Shown here one piece after another: positions 1 through 12,194 of a stretch of DNA of 64,000 nt. A program made the translations under genes and the position numbers. The first letter of the stretch is position 1; every line of letters starts with the position of its first letter. The stretch comes from Limnanthes douglasii subsp. nivea. Lineage: Eukaryota > Streptophyta > Magnoliopsida > Brassicales > Limnanthaceae. Location: contig JAUPFV010000001.1 in the NCBI GenBank assembly GCA_036936605.1, positions 169,966,643-170,030,642 on the forward strand, given 5' to 3'. The notes beneath the pieces were generated by a model. That model saw only the letters and a list, made by a program, of their open reading frames with translations. It was not told where the DNA came from and made no database searches.

Positions 1-56
1 AAACTAAAATATTACCTCTATAGTACATTATATGGCTCAAGAGAGAAGGAATTTAG

Positions 57-960
57 TCATATGATGAGTGTCTCGTGAGTTGGCATATCAAGTATTATCA
101 TTGTTTGGTCTTGAATTAAAATATATGAATCGATATATGATCTTTGATATTGTTGATGAGAATATTGAGATTGCATGACATATCCATCATCTCTGAGATA
201 ACAAGCTGGAGCCACATGGCCAAATTTTCCACAAACTTGGCAGATTAGCCTGCTTGGACTATATCTACGTCCCATGTTCCTATAAGTATAGTTTCATCTT
301 CCTCGATAATTTAATGACTTTCTTCTGTAACCACGGTATCTAGGATAGGTATTTTTGTCTTCTTATAAATTTGTTGTTGGTTTGTGGTTGTCTGTGACCT
401 TTGGTGTCGTTGTTGATGGTAGAAGTTAGGTTTAGACTGACCATAGAATTTCGTAGACTTGAGAGTTGCTCTAATATGCTCTCAAAATTGAAGAGAGGCG
501 TTTGAAGGTCTACCAAACTAAGATATTTCATGTCAGCTAGACCTACGAATACAGGTGTATCGCTTGAGTATAACCGAGCAAGCACCCGTGAGAATAAGTC
601 ATCCATAACTACTAGACTAACAAGTACAACTTAGTTGTCTGAGATATTTTTCATCTTAGCTAGGTAATTTTCCATATTAAACTCTTCTTTCGTGGTTGTG
701 TGAAATTCTCCTTTAAAGTATAATATTTTGGCTCTCTTTGTAAGTTAGAAATATTAGTTATAGCTTCCTAGAGTTCCCTTGAGGACTAATACTCAAATAT
801 ATGTTCAACTGTTTAAGGAGAGATGATATTAAACTACCACCGAAGCATGAGTTTTCCTTCGATTTTCAGTCTTCATGTGTTGTACTTTCAGTAATACTAC
901 CAGTAGAGTCAGGTATTACCTTAGGAGGACATGGTGTGACACCTGAAATGTGACCAAACA
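57..960 (-). pseudogene. Ty1/copia gag relic (block A, copy 1)
   Basis: Remnant of a copia gag (capsid/nucleocapsid) gene on the minus strand. At 57-275 a CCHC zinc knuckle is intact (CQVCGKFGHVAPAC, spacing CX2CX4HX4C). At 340-606 and further right the UBN2-type capsid region is readable, including a stretch like NYLAKMKNISDN just right of 606. Stops and frame breaks between these pieces rule out a working gag, and no protease or integrase follows to the left before the window edge. The same relic occurs at 48424-49340 with a few percent difference and the same breaks, so it decayed before the block was copied. What is seen: motif and capsid-like segments. Inferred: assignment to copia rather than another gag-bearing element. 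Confidence 0.75.
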
Positions 961-1179
961 TAATTTATTTTGATGATAAGAGCTATCATAACCTTCCATA
1001 GAAAAACTGTTGGTTCCATCCTATTTGAGAATTTTGTTAGTGTTACTTATTTGAGTAATTTGTGTTTTGTTACCTATGTTTTGATTCATGTAGGTTGCGA
1101 TCAGAGACCGATGAGTCTGAATACAAAGAAGGGGATTTGACGTTAGCCATATGAGGCCTCTAATACCGAGTTAAAACTT

Positions 1180-3536
1180 ATGAAGAAAATAAAATTAGTA
1201 GTGAAATATGTTTTTTGTATTATTTCTCTCGAATAATTTTTTTATAATGAATGGTACCATAAATATAACTATATGTTTACTATTATTATGTACAATAAGA
1301 ATATTATAAGGAGAGATGTATAAAATCATATGTGGATAAATTGTAACGTTTAATAACTGAATAGGCCAGACTTAGGTTTGAGATAATAACGAGATCTTTA
1401 CATATATGATCAAAAGAGTTGGCCTAATTTAGGATTCCTCCAGTGCAATTAAGCCTTTAAGTATTTGGGTTAGCTACATTTCGAGCTTGACTGTCTCCCA
1501 CCCATTGGATTCTTTTCTAATCATCTTTTTTTCACTCCATCCAAATCAGTATCGTTTTTCATACAAAACTCTTCGTGTGTTCATTTTCGTTTATTTATTC
1601 TATCACTCATAAAGCTTAAATAAATTCATCCAAAACCTTAAAACATAAATAAAAACAATACTAAGTATCATATGTGTTATCTAAAATTGGTTTGAAACAA
1701 AATCTTAAGGTCATTATGGTGGTTGTGTCTTGAGATTATAAAAAGTTTCAGTTTACCAGTTAATGTATAGACTTTGATTTCTCTACCCTCATGCACATAT
1801 TCAAAATTAATTTCTCTGCCCTATCGACACTATACATCAATGGAGGTACCAAATACCATAAGATCACCCTAGTTTAGTGATGCTCAATCTGGTCCATGCG
1901 CACCGCAATCAAAACAATTATCATTCCCATATATTTTGGTCAATATATCATGTATTTTTACGCTTTTTGTATGTTTTTATCGTTGTAAGTTTACAGATAA
2001 TAGTAAACCAAATCTAGGACTGATATATTCAAATGCATGCTCCCCTTTATCATTAGATTGATATCAAACAAATCATGAAAAGAACTACAATCTCAATATC
2101 AACATTTATATGTAAATGAAAAAGATTTTTGAAATATGAAAAAAAAACATTTGGGAAGAAATAATAGAAATGATTTCTGATTTTGATGAAGGATGATTTA
2201 GTTTTGTTTTAAGGTCTACATAGAATACATGGGTTTCTCTAATAATTGGCGAGATGGGCTAAAATTACACGTATTTATTTTTTACATCGACAAATTCTTC
2301 ACTAAACATTTACAAACATATAAAAAGTTAATCCACTAGAAAAAATTCACAATTAAATGTTTGATATGTTAGAAAAGTACTATAATTACCGATATGAATT
2401 TGATTTTATATATCAAAATAGGTTCCTTGCAAATTTATGTTATATACCCGTTGTTATTAATAATCGATTAACAACATATTAAATGTAGGGTCGTAAAAGG
2501 TTGTTTCTTCGGTAATGATAGTGCTTCACTATTTTAAGCTGGTCCAATCGTTGGCTCCTTATTTTTTATGGCATGATCCAACCAAGGTTCCAAGCATTTT
2601 GCTCTCTTCAATATTAGCTTGAAGTATTTTATGTTTCACTGACGTAGTTATCACTTCTAGTTTTGACTTGAGGACCCTTGACTGGAGTTCTCTCTTCCTT
2701 CCTTGTGAGACAATTTGAAAGTATGTTCCGTAACTTCAACTTTTTTCGACAGACGGTCCATCGGTATCCAAAGATTTGGTCTTCTCCTTCCACATCATCC
2801 ACGATCTACAAAACATATTTTACTTTGAGGTCTCGATGATTAATTGTCCATGCAATAAAAAAATTAATTTGTTCCTTCTTTAATTGTGACCAACTCGCAT
2901 AATTTCAGTACGATGCACTACACAAGCTTTTGATGCCAAATATTGTCCATCGACATATTTCATCTCTAACTTCTCGGTAGATTAAATTTCTCTCTTAAAT
3001 TTGACATTAACTAGTTTGAACTTATATTTTGCTCTTGTTTCTTAAGAAAAAAAGCTTTATTCCCAGAGATAGTATCAATTGATATGGGAAAATAAACTAA
3101 GTTTGATTTGAAACCTAAAATAATATATAAAAAGATTATAAGAATGGATATATAATACTAGTCATTTGTTTATTTATTTTGAAAAACTTACTTGATGATT
3201 ATTCATATTAAGATAATGTAAAATTGTTGATCTATAATGTGTGGTTAAACTTAATTTATTTATTTACTGTTGTGTTTATAGTTTTTTATTAATATCAGAA
3301 AAACAACATAAACTATAAAATTATTAATGATATAAGTTTTTAGAAAGAAAAAAAAATAACAGTATAAATATATTTAAAAAGAATTAAATTATATAGCGTA
3401 TTATTACAATAACAAAGTACTTTTTAGAATCTAAATTGTATCTAGAAATTATTTAAAATAATAGGAAAAATAATTAAAATAAAATTTAGATCTCATAAAA
3501 ATTGAAAACAAATTTTTGTTTTAGAATGTTATCTAT
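1180..3536. other. AT-rich non-coding part of block A
   Basis: No open frame with recognisable content on either strand. The sequence is AT-rich with many stops. It is conserved in the second copy (about 49560-51910), but only as part of the whole block. A possible LTR or 5' leader of the adjacent gag relic should lie here, but I could not define its ends. Confidence 0.6.
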
Positions 3537-4480
3537 TTGTCAATGGGTGAAGCTATTTCCTCCAAAAGATTTTTTATTTCCTTCATATTTCAAAAAGACT
3601 CGACTTTGTTATTTATTCAATAAGTGAAATTATTAATTTACCTTTTTTTTTAATTTTACTCCAAAGACTCATATTTACCTTCTTCTCAAGCAACCACCCA
3701 AACACTACATCTACCTTTTGTTTTTCAGAAACCTTAGATCCACCATATTTACTTGAACCCATAAACTATAATCCTATCAATATAAATACACAGCCATCAA
3801 CTCTTTTAACACAGAAAAAAAACATAGCTACCACTTTTGATTGAAGCAATCTATCAAAGGTAAAATTCTCTCGTAAATCCATTTTTTAATCTATCGGTTG
3901 GAAAGAGTTCTAGGAAGTCGTTTGTACTCTACACAAGAATTTGCACTTCCAAGAACTCTATTGCTATAAATTTTTTATTTTATTTTATTTCCAGTATATT
4001 GAGTTCCATGAACATATTTATGGATTTTTTTTAGTATCATATTACTTTTATAAAACTTTGGAAATTTGTTTTTGATTTGTTTATTTAAAAAAAGATTAAC
4101 TTGTTTTTTTATTCATGACTCTCTATTTTTGTTTGTTTCCATTTTTAAAAGATAAAATTATCTTGTTGGTTGATTGAGTGATGTTTTGTGGTGTTAATCT
4201 TTGGTTTGGGGGTGTTCCTTGTCTATGTTTATTTTTTTAGAAATTTATTTTTTTTAGTTTTTAAGGTTTAATTTTAGAAGTCAAATGATTTATGTTGGAT
4301 GTAATTTGACTTAATGATGTGTTTGTTGGAATAATGGTTAGTGCGTAGTGACATCAAAATATAAATTAGAAAATAAATTAAGAACAAAAAGGTAAAAGCA
4401 AGTGTTAAATATTTTTTTCTCGAAATTTGAGATAGAAGAAATAATGAATCTTATGGGGAAATAACTTCACCCTTTGTCAA
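3537..4480. mobile_element. Non-autonomous inverted-repeat element carrying promoter/leader-like DNA
   Basis: The ends are inverted repeats: left TTGTCAATGGGTGAAG and, reading inward from the right, TTGACAAAGGGTGAAG, each continuing into TATTTCC. In the second copy (51911-52857) the inner 16 bases GGGTGAAGCTATTTCC match perfectly between the two ends. The arms stay recognisably similar for some 60 bp. No clear target duplication was found, so superfamily is open (MULE-, hAT- or Harbinger-like are all possible). The inside has no transposase but a promoter-like stretch at 3775-3861. Confidence 0.6.
3781..3861 (+). promoter_or_regulatory. Putative captured promoter, 5' leader and splice donor
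   Basis: A TATAAATA box at 3781-3788 is followed, at the usual plant distance, by a CA/A-rich leader and then CTATCAAAG|GTAAAA at 3851-3865, a good splice donor. A pyrimidine-rich tract ending TTTCCAG near 3990 could be the acceptor. The arrangement is that of a plant housekeeping-type promoter with a leader intron. It is repeated at 52152-52231 in block A copy 2. No coding exon follows, so it is likely a captured fragment. Function is inferred only from the signal order. Confidence 0.4.
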
Positions 4481-4730
4481 TTCTTACCGTGGAGTTTGGT
4501 GTTTTTGTTTGTATGTTTAATACAAAAATATTAATTTTATTAATTTGTGTTAAATACGACAATAAAATTTCAAATAACTAATATATTTACTGATGGAGTT
4601 AATTTTAATTGATGTCAAAAAAATTTACAATGTGAATAATGAATAGAAAAACTTGGAAACTATAAAATTAAAAAAAATGGTAATTTGTTTCAAAAATAAA
4701 ATATATAAATATATATAATATTACAAAAAC

Positions 4731-7700
4731 GTATCGCGTGGTTTCAGATTATAATAACTTATATACAGAACTGAACATCTTGATAATTTTAAATCAATTA
4801 ATATGAATGTGGAGAATACTGATATCATAAACGAGGATGAAAATCAAGCCTTATTTGTTATGAGATCGTTACCAACTTTCTATGCGAATTTCGTGGATAC
4901 CTTTGGTGGGTGTCACAAGATCGCTAAAATGAAACGAGTTGATACAGTTGCACCTGAATAATCAAGCAGAAGAGAAATATCTTACGACCATACAAAAATC
5001 TAGCAACAAGATGCTTTAATCTTCAAAGAAGAAGAATTGGACGCCAACCAAATCAAAAACCAAGAATTCAAACTGTTATGATGTTGTGAGCATGATCATT
5101 ACCTGCAACAATATATAAACATGAAAGGTACGAAAGGGAATCGAAACGGAAATGCTGCAAATCTACCAAAAATGTGAACGATTATGATGATAATGAAAAT
5201 AATGGTACATAATATGTATTGTATGTGAGTTTAGATTGTGGTAAAACTATTAGGCACTCGATACTTGCGCTACATCTCATATGTGTCAGTTCAAGCAACG
5301 GTTTCATATTTATAAGCCAATGCAAGAAAGGTTTTATTTGGGGAATAATTGTTTGGTTGTTTTGGAAGGATTGATAACGTCTAAATCAGAATGTTTGATG
5401 GTATTGTCAATATGGTGACGTGGTGGCATGTTTTGAGGTTGAAAATAACCTGATATATTTTGAGACATTAGATTCCCGATGATACAAGCATCATGTAAAT
5501 GATGTGTAATCAAGATTTCAAAGGGCTTGAGGGTCGGTATGAAAGGAAGTTTGTAAAAGGGGGCCTACATTCTCTAGAGAAGTGTTTTTATGAGCTGTGT
5601 TGCAGTAGCATCATCTGAGAGTAACATCCAAAGTAGACAATATCATAATACATTATGTCATTGGCGTCTCGGTCACATAAATGAATGAAGATTAGTTATT
5701 TGAGGAAAATATATTTTTTTAAGGGATAGTGGATTATATTTATGAAAGAGTTGAGCCAAGTACTACATGAGTTTAATCGATGATTACTCAGGGCTGGTGT
5801 GAGTTTATTTTTTTTTTAAAGAAAGATGAGGAATATTCAACATTTTTAAATAGAAGACGCTGATTGAGAAGAAGACATGAAGAAATATCAAGCATTTTAG
5901 GACTAATAATGTGTTAGAATTTTGTATTCGTGAGTTGAACAAGTTTTACGAAGCTCAATGAATAGTATGTCATCGCACTTGTTCAAGAATATCACAACAT
6001 AATGTGGTCGCATAAATAATAAACATAATGCTTTGTGACAAGGCACGAAGCATGCTCGTATATTTTGGCATGAGAAATGATTTTTAGAGTGAAGTTATAT
6101 ATATATATACAGTGTGTTACTTTGTCAATCATTATCCATCAATGACTATTGATTGTAAGAATACTTCTAAGATTTGAACAGGCGTGTTGGGCGGTTAAGA
6201 ATATTTGATGGTCTTCGAATATCTTGTGTGTGCTCATGTGAGAGATGGTCAACTTGAGCTGATGGAAAAGGGGTGCATATTTCTAGGATATTCTATAAGA
6301 GTGAATTATATATGTTATGATACATCTCTTCTAAGTCACCAATTTTTATAATGAGTAGGGACGTGAATTTTAATGAAGCTATTTCACTAGACAGTTAGAA
6401 GAATGTAGGGGAAATGGTCGAATCATGATCGGTTGTTAGTAAATAAGTAGAAATTAAACTACAATTGGTTTTTCGTAGGTCCAATAATTCGAATGGTTAT
6501 AAGATGGATCAGGGATCATAAGGTGAAGAGCCAACATTGGATGATATTAACGTTGCTTTTGCTAGACCGGAATAACAACCTTATAACATAGAATTAGACA
6601 TATAAATAAATCAAATTAAACCACCAAAGAGGTATACAAAGCTAGTTGCATATGCTCTGTCATTTGTGGAATAAGTTTAGATACGAAATCCTAGGAAGCT
6701 GTATCAATTTCAGAAGCAGATTGGTAGATATGTGTTATGGGGTAATATACAAAATATGTTCATAAGAGTTAGACATGGAAGCTTGTTCACTTTCTTAAAG
6801 GACATAAGGTAGTAGGCTGTAACTGGGTATTCAATAAAAAAGAAGGTAACTAAGGGTTTGAGGCACCTCAAATCATGACAAGACTTGTCGTTAAGGGTTC
6901 TACTCAAAAAGAAGGAATCGACTTTAGGAAGGATTTTTTCTAGTGGTGAAACACAACTCGATTCGAGTTTTGTTAGTCATAATAGTTTTTCAAGACATAG
7001 ATATTAAGTAATTGGATATGTATACTTCATTTCTACATGTTGCATTAGAGGATATTATCTATATGAGACAACTAAAGGTATTTATTGAACCTAAAAGTGA
7101 GGGCAAGGTTTGGTCATTGAAGAACTCATTGTATCGTTTGGAACAATCACCAAGGCTATGGTACAAATAACTTGTTATGTTCATAGTGTTAATAGGGTTG
7201 ACAAAGAGTTCATATTCCATTTGTGAAGTATGTTATACATTGTGAAGATAAAGAAACAACTTATAGTCAAGTGTGAGATGAAGGGCCCGCGTAAAGAAAA
7301 TAATATTATTGGGATACAGATTACTAGGAACGTATATGATCTTTACACTTTAGTCTGTGAAGCTACATTGAGAAAGTGTCACAACGATTCAACATGTTTG
7401 ACACCAAGGCAGTCAAGTGCACATATGATGCATTGGGAAGTAATACTTGCAGACAATGAAATCGATACTTCAGTATCTCTGAACAATTGCGAATGTTGAC
7501 TTGTTTTAAAATAGACCAAAATTGATTAATGGTTAAACAATCTGGCAAAATCAGTGGTTGGTTTTGTTGATTCTCATTTTACACGTGATATGGATAAAAA
7601 TAGATATTTTTCAGGATATGTGTTTATTCTACCTGGAAGTACAATCAATTAAAAACAACTGCAAGCTACTTTAGTTTTGTCTACATTGGAGGCAAAATAC

Positions 7701-8010
7701 ATGGTTTTAAAGGAAGCAATGAATAATGCAATATGGTTGAACGGTTTGATGGAAGATTTGAGCTTGGATATGACTACTACAAAACTATTTTGTAACACTC
7801 AAAGGCAAATACACCTTCTAGAGAACTAAATATACCACGAGCTTTCACGTATCATTCTATTCGTGATATTATATAAAAGATAATTGTTGATGTAAAGAAA
7901 AGTATCTACAAACGACAATCCAACACATATAATGACCAACACAATATCACTTCAGAAATTTAGAGAGCACCTAAACTGGAATGGTGTTTAGAGCATCAAG
8001 TGAACGCCTC
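4731..8010 (+). pseudogene. Decayed Ty1/copia gag-pol relic
   Basis: A whole copia polyprotein can be followed in order through many frameshifts and stops. Gag is near 4770-4900 (like SINMNVENTDIINEDENQAL). The protease neighbourhood is near 5255-5330 (DTCATSHMC in place of the DSG triad). The end of integrase is near 6190-6300 (LRIFGCLAYVHVRDG and IFLGYS). Reverse transcriptase is at 6780-7170 (NWVFNKKEG, RLVVKGSTQKEGIDF, SLYRLEQSPRLWYK) and about 7200-7350. RNase H is near 7550-7900 (like TLEAKYMVLKEA). No frame exceeds about 90 residues, so this is an old dead copy. LTRs were not found. A relative of the same family lies at 40113-43215. Confidence 0.85.
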
Positions 8011-8084
8011 AGGGATATTTAGTGAGTTAGATGGACCATACTAAACCGTAATTAAAGCGAATCATGACCATGATTGTTTTTTTA

Positions 8085-8570
8085 ACATTTTCAAATTAAT
8101 TGTTTTTACTGTTTTTTTTATATTTTTTTTATCACTTTTCAGTAAATTAGTTCTTTTGTAACTCTAACTCTAGTATTATAATAAATTTAGGATTTATAAA
8201 ATTTAGCCCCATATTAGTCTATAACAATTAGTTTATTTTATTTTGATTCTAAATATAATTTTATCATTAATAATTTGTTTTTTTGTTTTTATTATTTTAA
8301 AATAGTTTACTTCATATCATATACGAAAAAAACTCAAATTAACAAATTAAGTTTCATGTGTATCCCAACTGGACAATTATAAACAATTATGATATATGCA
8401 ACGACAAGATTTTAATTTAATATCAACACATATTAAGTTATCTTTTTAGAAATTTCTTATTATAAATAGAAAATAATATGTTTATTTTAAAATATATAAA
8501 TATTGGAAATATTTTAAGATAAAAAAAATCCATTACAAAAAATACTAAAATTAGCCACATTATTTATCGG
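8085..8570. repeat. Direct repeat, left copy (candidate 5' LTR of gypsy relic)
   Basis: Matches 11165-11660 in the same orientation through several shared words, for example a pair of segments reading roughly AAGTTTCNTGTGTANNCCAA followed by AACTGGACAATTATAAAC here and ATTGGATAACTATAAACG there. The repeats bracket a plus-strand gypsy RNase H and integrase relic, so they are candidate LTRs. The two copies are strongly diverged and TG/CA ends are not certain. Confidence 0.4.
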
Positions 8571-8639
8571 TTATGTATCATAATATAAAAAACTAAATAT
8601 GTTATAAAAAACCAAATATAATTTATTCTTACTATTTTG

Positions 8640-9180
8640 ACAAGATAAAATAGTTATGCATAACGTTTCATTATAATATGTTTACCTCCTGAAACATACT
8701 TACCATTTTAATATATTTATTTATATTATACGGTAGATTCATCAAAGTTAAAGAACAAAACTATCCTAGATTAAAATTAGGTATTGTGTTAAACTAAAAT
8801 AATAATTTACAATTGATATGAATATTTAATATATTATTAAAAATAAATTAAAAATATATTAAATAAACAAATAAATAAAAATGTTTATAATTACATAAAG
8901 CATATCCTGAGCAATAAAATTAGATATAAAAAAAGAATTCGATGAAAATTGACCAAAATGTAGCCAAACAAGTACAATAAAACAAATTGAAAGAGCTAGG
9001 AACAAAAAGATAAAATAGGCAAAACATTAACGTCGTAATCGAGCAAATACAAATAATAGTAGAGGTACATGTCTCTTGCAAACAATAACAAAAAGAGAAT
9101 TAACTTGAAAATTTAAAGGAAATGGATTTGCTAGACAACCTTGGTACCGAAGATTAGAGATCATAAAGAATGCAATAACA
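8640..9180 (-). repeat. Old copy of the LINE 3' region
   Basis: Diverged but colinear with 45110-45480: both have a segment around ATTCATCAA(A/G)(A/G)TTAAAGAACAAAACTAT, a following ATTAGGTNATTGT, and AACCTTGGTA at 9138. At 45096-46990 this sequence is the 3' end of a minus-strand LINE, so this is probably a fragment of an older member. Confidence 0.4.
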
Positions 9181-9229
9181 TATGATAGAGGTTAGTTTTC
9201 GAGATGAGGTAAATATTCTAGCAGAATAA

Positions 9230-10880
9230 CTAGAAGCCAAAGTTTTATACTATGTAATTAAATATTTATTGCCAGCAGAATCCAGATATTTGTAATTACA
9301 AAAATTAGTTCTAGTATTGGTAGTAGCGGCTAGGAAATTTAGACTGCATTTTCAAGGACACAACATCTCGAGAAGATTAATAAAAGTCCAAGCTTTACGA
9401 GACTTCCTCATATAATTTCCATTTTGAAAGACCAATCATCATAAATGGTGATTCGCAAAATACATGGAGTGTTAAAACCGATAGGGAAATTAATAATCAA
9501 GATCGTGGGTAGAAATATAACTTATCTCCCCAAACGATGATATTTTGAACCACTTTATACGGTTTAGATTCTCAACATGAAATAATGGAGAAAGAATATA
9601 AGACTGTCATTACAAGACTTTGTCTGGAAACAATCTTTAGAAAAAGAAAGATAATACCTCAAACTGACTGCCTAATAGTAGTTAGCCAAAGTACAGGTCA
9701 TAACGAAGTAAAAAATGAAACTATTATCCAATAGTTAAAAGAGGGATAAAAAACACCACAGGTCCTCCATGTTTGTCACTTGTAACACATCAGTCTCTAT
9801 TCTTCGTCTCTGTAATAAACGGGTCCCTTACGTTTTAAAAATATAACAAACAGATCTTTTTTGTAGTAAATAGGTCCTTCATATCTGTAATAAACAGGTC
9901 CCTCACGTTTTCAATTTGTAATAAATAGGTCCCTCAAATTTTCAGAAAATGATCTGTTTGTTGCGTTTTTAAAACATAGGGGACCGGTTTATTACAAAGA
10001 CAAAGAATTGAGACTGATGTGTTACAAGTGACAAAAATGGAAGACCTGTGGTGTTTGTAATCCGTTAAAAGAGATACAACTCATTGCTTCTAAATTCTAG
10101 CATGTTAAATTTAAACAAGTGTTGATGGCACAAATTGCAGTCGTGTATATCCATCTTGAACATCAAACGTACTAGTACAATCATTATTACTATGTTTAAG
10201 AATGAACATAGCATTCTTCGTAATGGAAGAGTTGAATGAGGAAGAAGAAGATGCTCATTGCCGATATAAAGATCTAACCAAACTAATACTTATACAAGGC
10301 TATTATTGGCAAACAACAATGCAAAACGCAAAAACAAAATGAAAGCATATGATACATGACAAGGTTTCTAAATTCGATCCAAGTTCGAAAAATGTTATTG
10401 GCAACACTAACAGATTACTTCTCGAAAACTGTGGAAGCAAACACAATGCAACACATAACGACATGACATGGATTTTATTTTAATAACCAGTATATGTTGC
10501 AGGTACGATACTCTAAAAGTTAATACTACCGATAATTAAACACAATTACAAAATGATTTTGTCACACAATATTGCACATAAAATATAATTTCGGAAATAT
10601 TATATTATCATTTTCATCCTCAAACAAACGGACAAGTCAAAGTCAATATTACAACGTTGATCATGTGCATCAAAAAGAGTTTCGATGAAGCAACATGAAA
10701 TTGGCTGGTGAATTTAACACGCCCTGTGGTCATACCAAACACAGACAAAAACTTTTATAAAAAGAACACCATTTTCTATGGCATATGGTATGAACGCAAT
10801 AATACCAATAAAGATATCTAAACCATTATACAGATAACAACATTGCATTTATGTAATTATGGATAATATTTGTGATAGAT
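9230..10880 (+). pseudogene. Ty3/gypsy (Tat-like) RNase H and integrase relic
   Basis: Plus-strand remnant of gypsy pol. RNase H shows near 9260-9400 (like KLVLVLVVAARKF). The integrase zinc-binding side shows near 10290-10370 (like GYYWQT), the catalytic-core segment LTDYFSKTVEA near 10400-10440, and FHPQTNGQVKVN near 10610-10655, which is the conserved YHPQTNGQVE block. Stops and frameshifts are frequent. A MITE interrupts the relic between RNase H and integrase. Direct repeats at 8085-8570 and 11165-11660 may be its LTRs. The upstream part (gag, protease, most of RT) is missing. Confidence 0.75.
9734..10073. mobile_element. Mutator-type MITE with 10-bp target site duplication
   Basis: The element spans 9744-10063 (320 bp). 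It is flanked on both sides by exactly GTTAAAAGAG (9734-9743 and 10064-10073). The ends are inverted repeats: GGATAAAAAACACCACAGG and, from the right, GGATTACAAACACCACAGG. The inverted arms extend over more than 100 bp each, so the single strand can fold almost completely. The inside repeats a word like GTAATAAACAGGTCCCTCA several times. Size, long inverted repeats and a 10-bp duplication fit a Mutator-derived MITE. It has no coding capacity and interrupts the gypsy relic around it, so it inserted later. Confidence 0.92.
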
Positions 10881-11164
10881 ATTCATATTACATTTTGGAA
10901 TATTTTGATATCATATAATATTTTGTATAATATTTTTTTAATAAATACTTTTTAAAAAAGGCTGCAAGTGGACTGGGTTTATGTGTTTAAACTGACTACG
11001 ATCAAAACTTCAACAAAAAAAAGGGCGACCCATTATAAAATTTTACTCTATTATTCATCAACACATAATATAACAACGTATATGTATTGTTACAGGTTAA
11101 ACCTACAACTAAAACATCTGAACCTTAGAGAATAATTCCTCAAATTAGAATGAGTCACGACGAA

Positions 11165-11660
11165 GATTGATTTTAACATTTTGAAATCCAAAATTTAATT
11201 TTTGTTTGTATTATCACTTTTATGTATAGGTTTAGAATCATTAATAATTGCAAATCTAATATTATAATATAAATAGTATTTATATAATTTAGTACATTTA
11301 TAATCTATATTATTGTTTTTAAATTTAAAAAATATATTTGTATCATTGCTATTCTTATATTTTAGTATACTATTTAATTTTTTTTAACATAATATCACAT
11401 TGAAGCACTAAATTATAAAGTAAGTTTCTTGTGTAGTCCAATTGGATAACTATAAACGATTATAATATATACAATGATCACCTATTTTTAATAGTAATAG
11501 TTGCAGGTATTATGATATTTTTTAAAATTTTGTTATTAAAATTAGTAAAATAATTTTTTATTTTAATATGTATAGTGAATATTAGGAACTATTAAAAATA
11601 AAATTTATCTTTTTTATTTAATAAAAAACTCATAAAAAATACTAGAATTATCTATCTTAT
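11165..11660. repeat. Direct repeat, right copy (candidate 3' LTR of gypsy relic)
   Basis: Partner of 8085-8570. The part near 11605-11660 (TTTATTTAATAAAAAACTCA and following) is also similar to 44915-44975, so at least this portion belongs to a wider repeat family. Heavily diverged, no coding sequence. Confidence 0.4.
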
Positions 11661-11698
11661 ATCTTAGTCTTATTTTTTTCTTTTGTCTTTCTATTTTA

Positions 11699-12194
11699 GA
11701 AAGTCTCTATCGTTCAAACCATTAAAAAAGTCTGAAAGTACCATCGACTTTGTTTATTTAAGACGAACAAAACTAGATCCATTGATGATATTTTTTGAAA
11801 TTATTTTTCGTAAGTAACACGCGAGACCAGGCATAACAACCATGTCTGACTAGGCTTAAAATAATGCGAGACCATGCATAAATAAATATGCGAAACCAAA
11901 CATAACCAAACATACGATATCAAGCATTAACTAAACAAGTGAGAGCAGACATAACCAAAAATGTGAGACAAGGCATAAATAAACATAAGAGACCATAATA
12001 AACATGTATGGTCTCACATGTAATTTATGTTTGTTCTCGCATGTTTGGTTATGTCTAGTCTCACGTGTTACTGGTGAAAACAAAAATATAAAAGTAAAAA
12101 AATATCATCATTGGATCTATTTTTGTTTGTCTTAAAAAACAAAATTGATGATACTGTAGGATTGTTTTGATGGGCTGAAAGATACTGACCTTTC
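11699..12194. mobile_element. Long-terminal-inverted-repeat element with internal minisatellite
   Basis: The left end GAAAGTCTCTATCGTTCAAA pairs with GAAAGGTCAGTATCTTTCAG read inward from the right end, and the arms stay alignable for about 200 bp, including an ACAAAACTAGATCCATTGAT-like block. Between them lie degenerate repeats of a roughly 30-bp unit containing GCGAGACCANGCATAA. No target duplication is visible. The right arm is clearly homologous to 44600-44743. Non-autonomous, probably a MULE-like or foldback-type element. Confidence 0.7.

Larger units (their letters stand above)
112..4671. repeat. Block A, copy 1 of a 4.56-kb duplicated segment
   Basis: This stretch is colinear with 48491-53060, with offset drifting only from 48379 to about 48389. 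Homology starts near the shared word GAATTAAAATATATGAATCG at 115 and stops near 4671, where the copies diverge into a copia relic here and a MULE end at 53060. The first 111 bases have no counterpart beside copy 2. The block holds the copia gag relic, AT-rich DNA and the inverted-repeat element at 3537-4480. Confidence 0.9.

Noticed and set aside
6710..7548. Short minus-strand frames over the first copia relic
   Set aside because: Antisense to readable RT segments on the plus strand.
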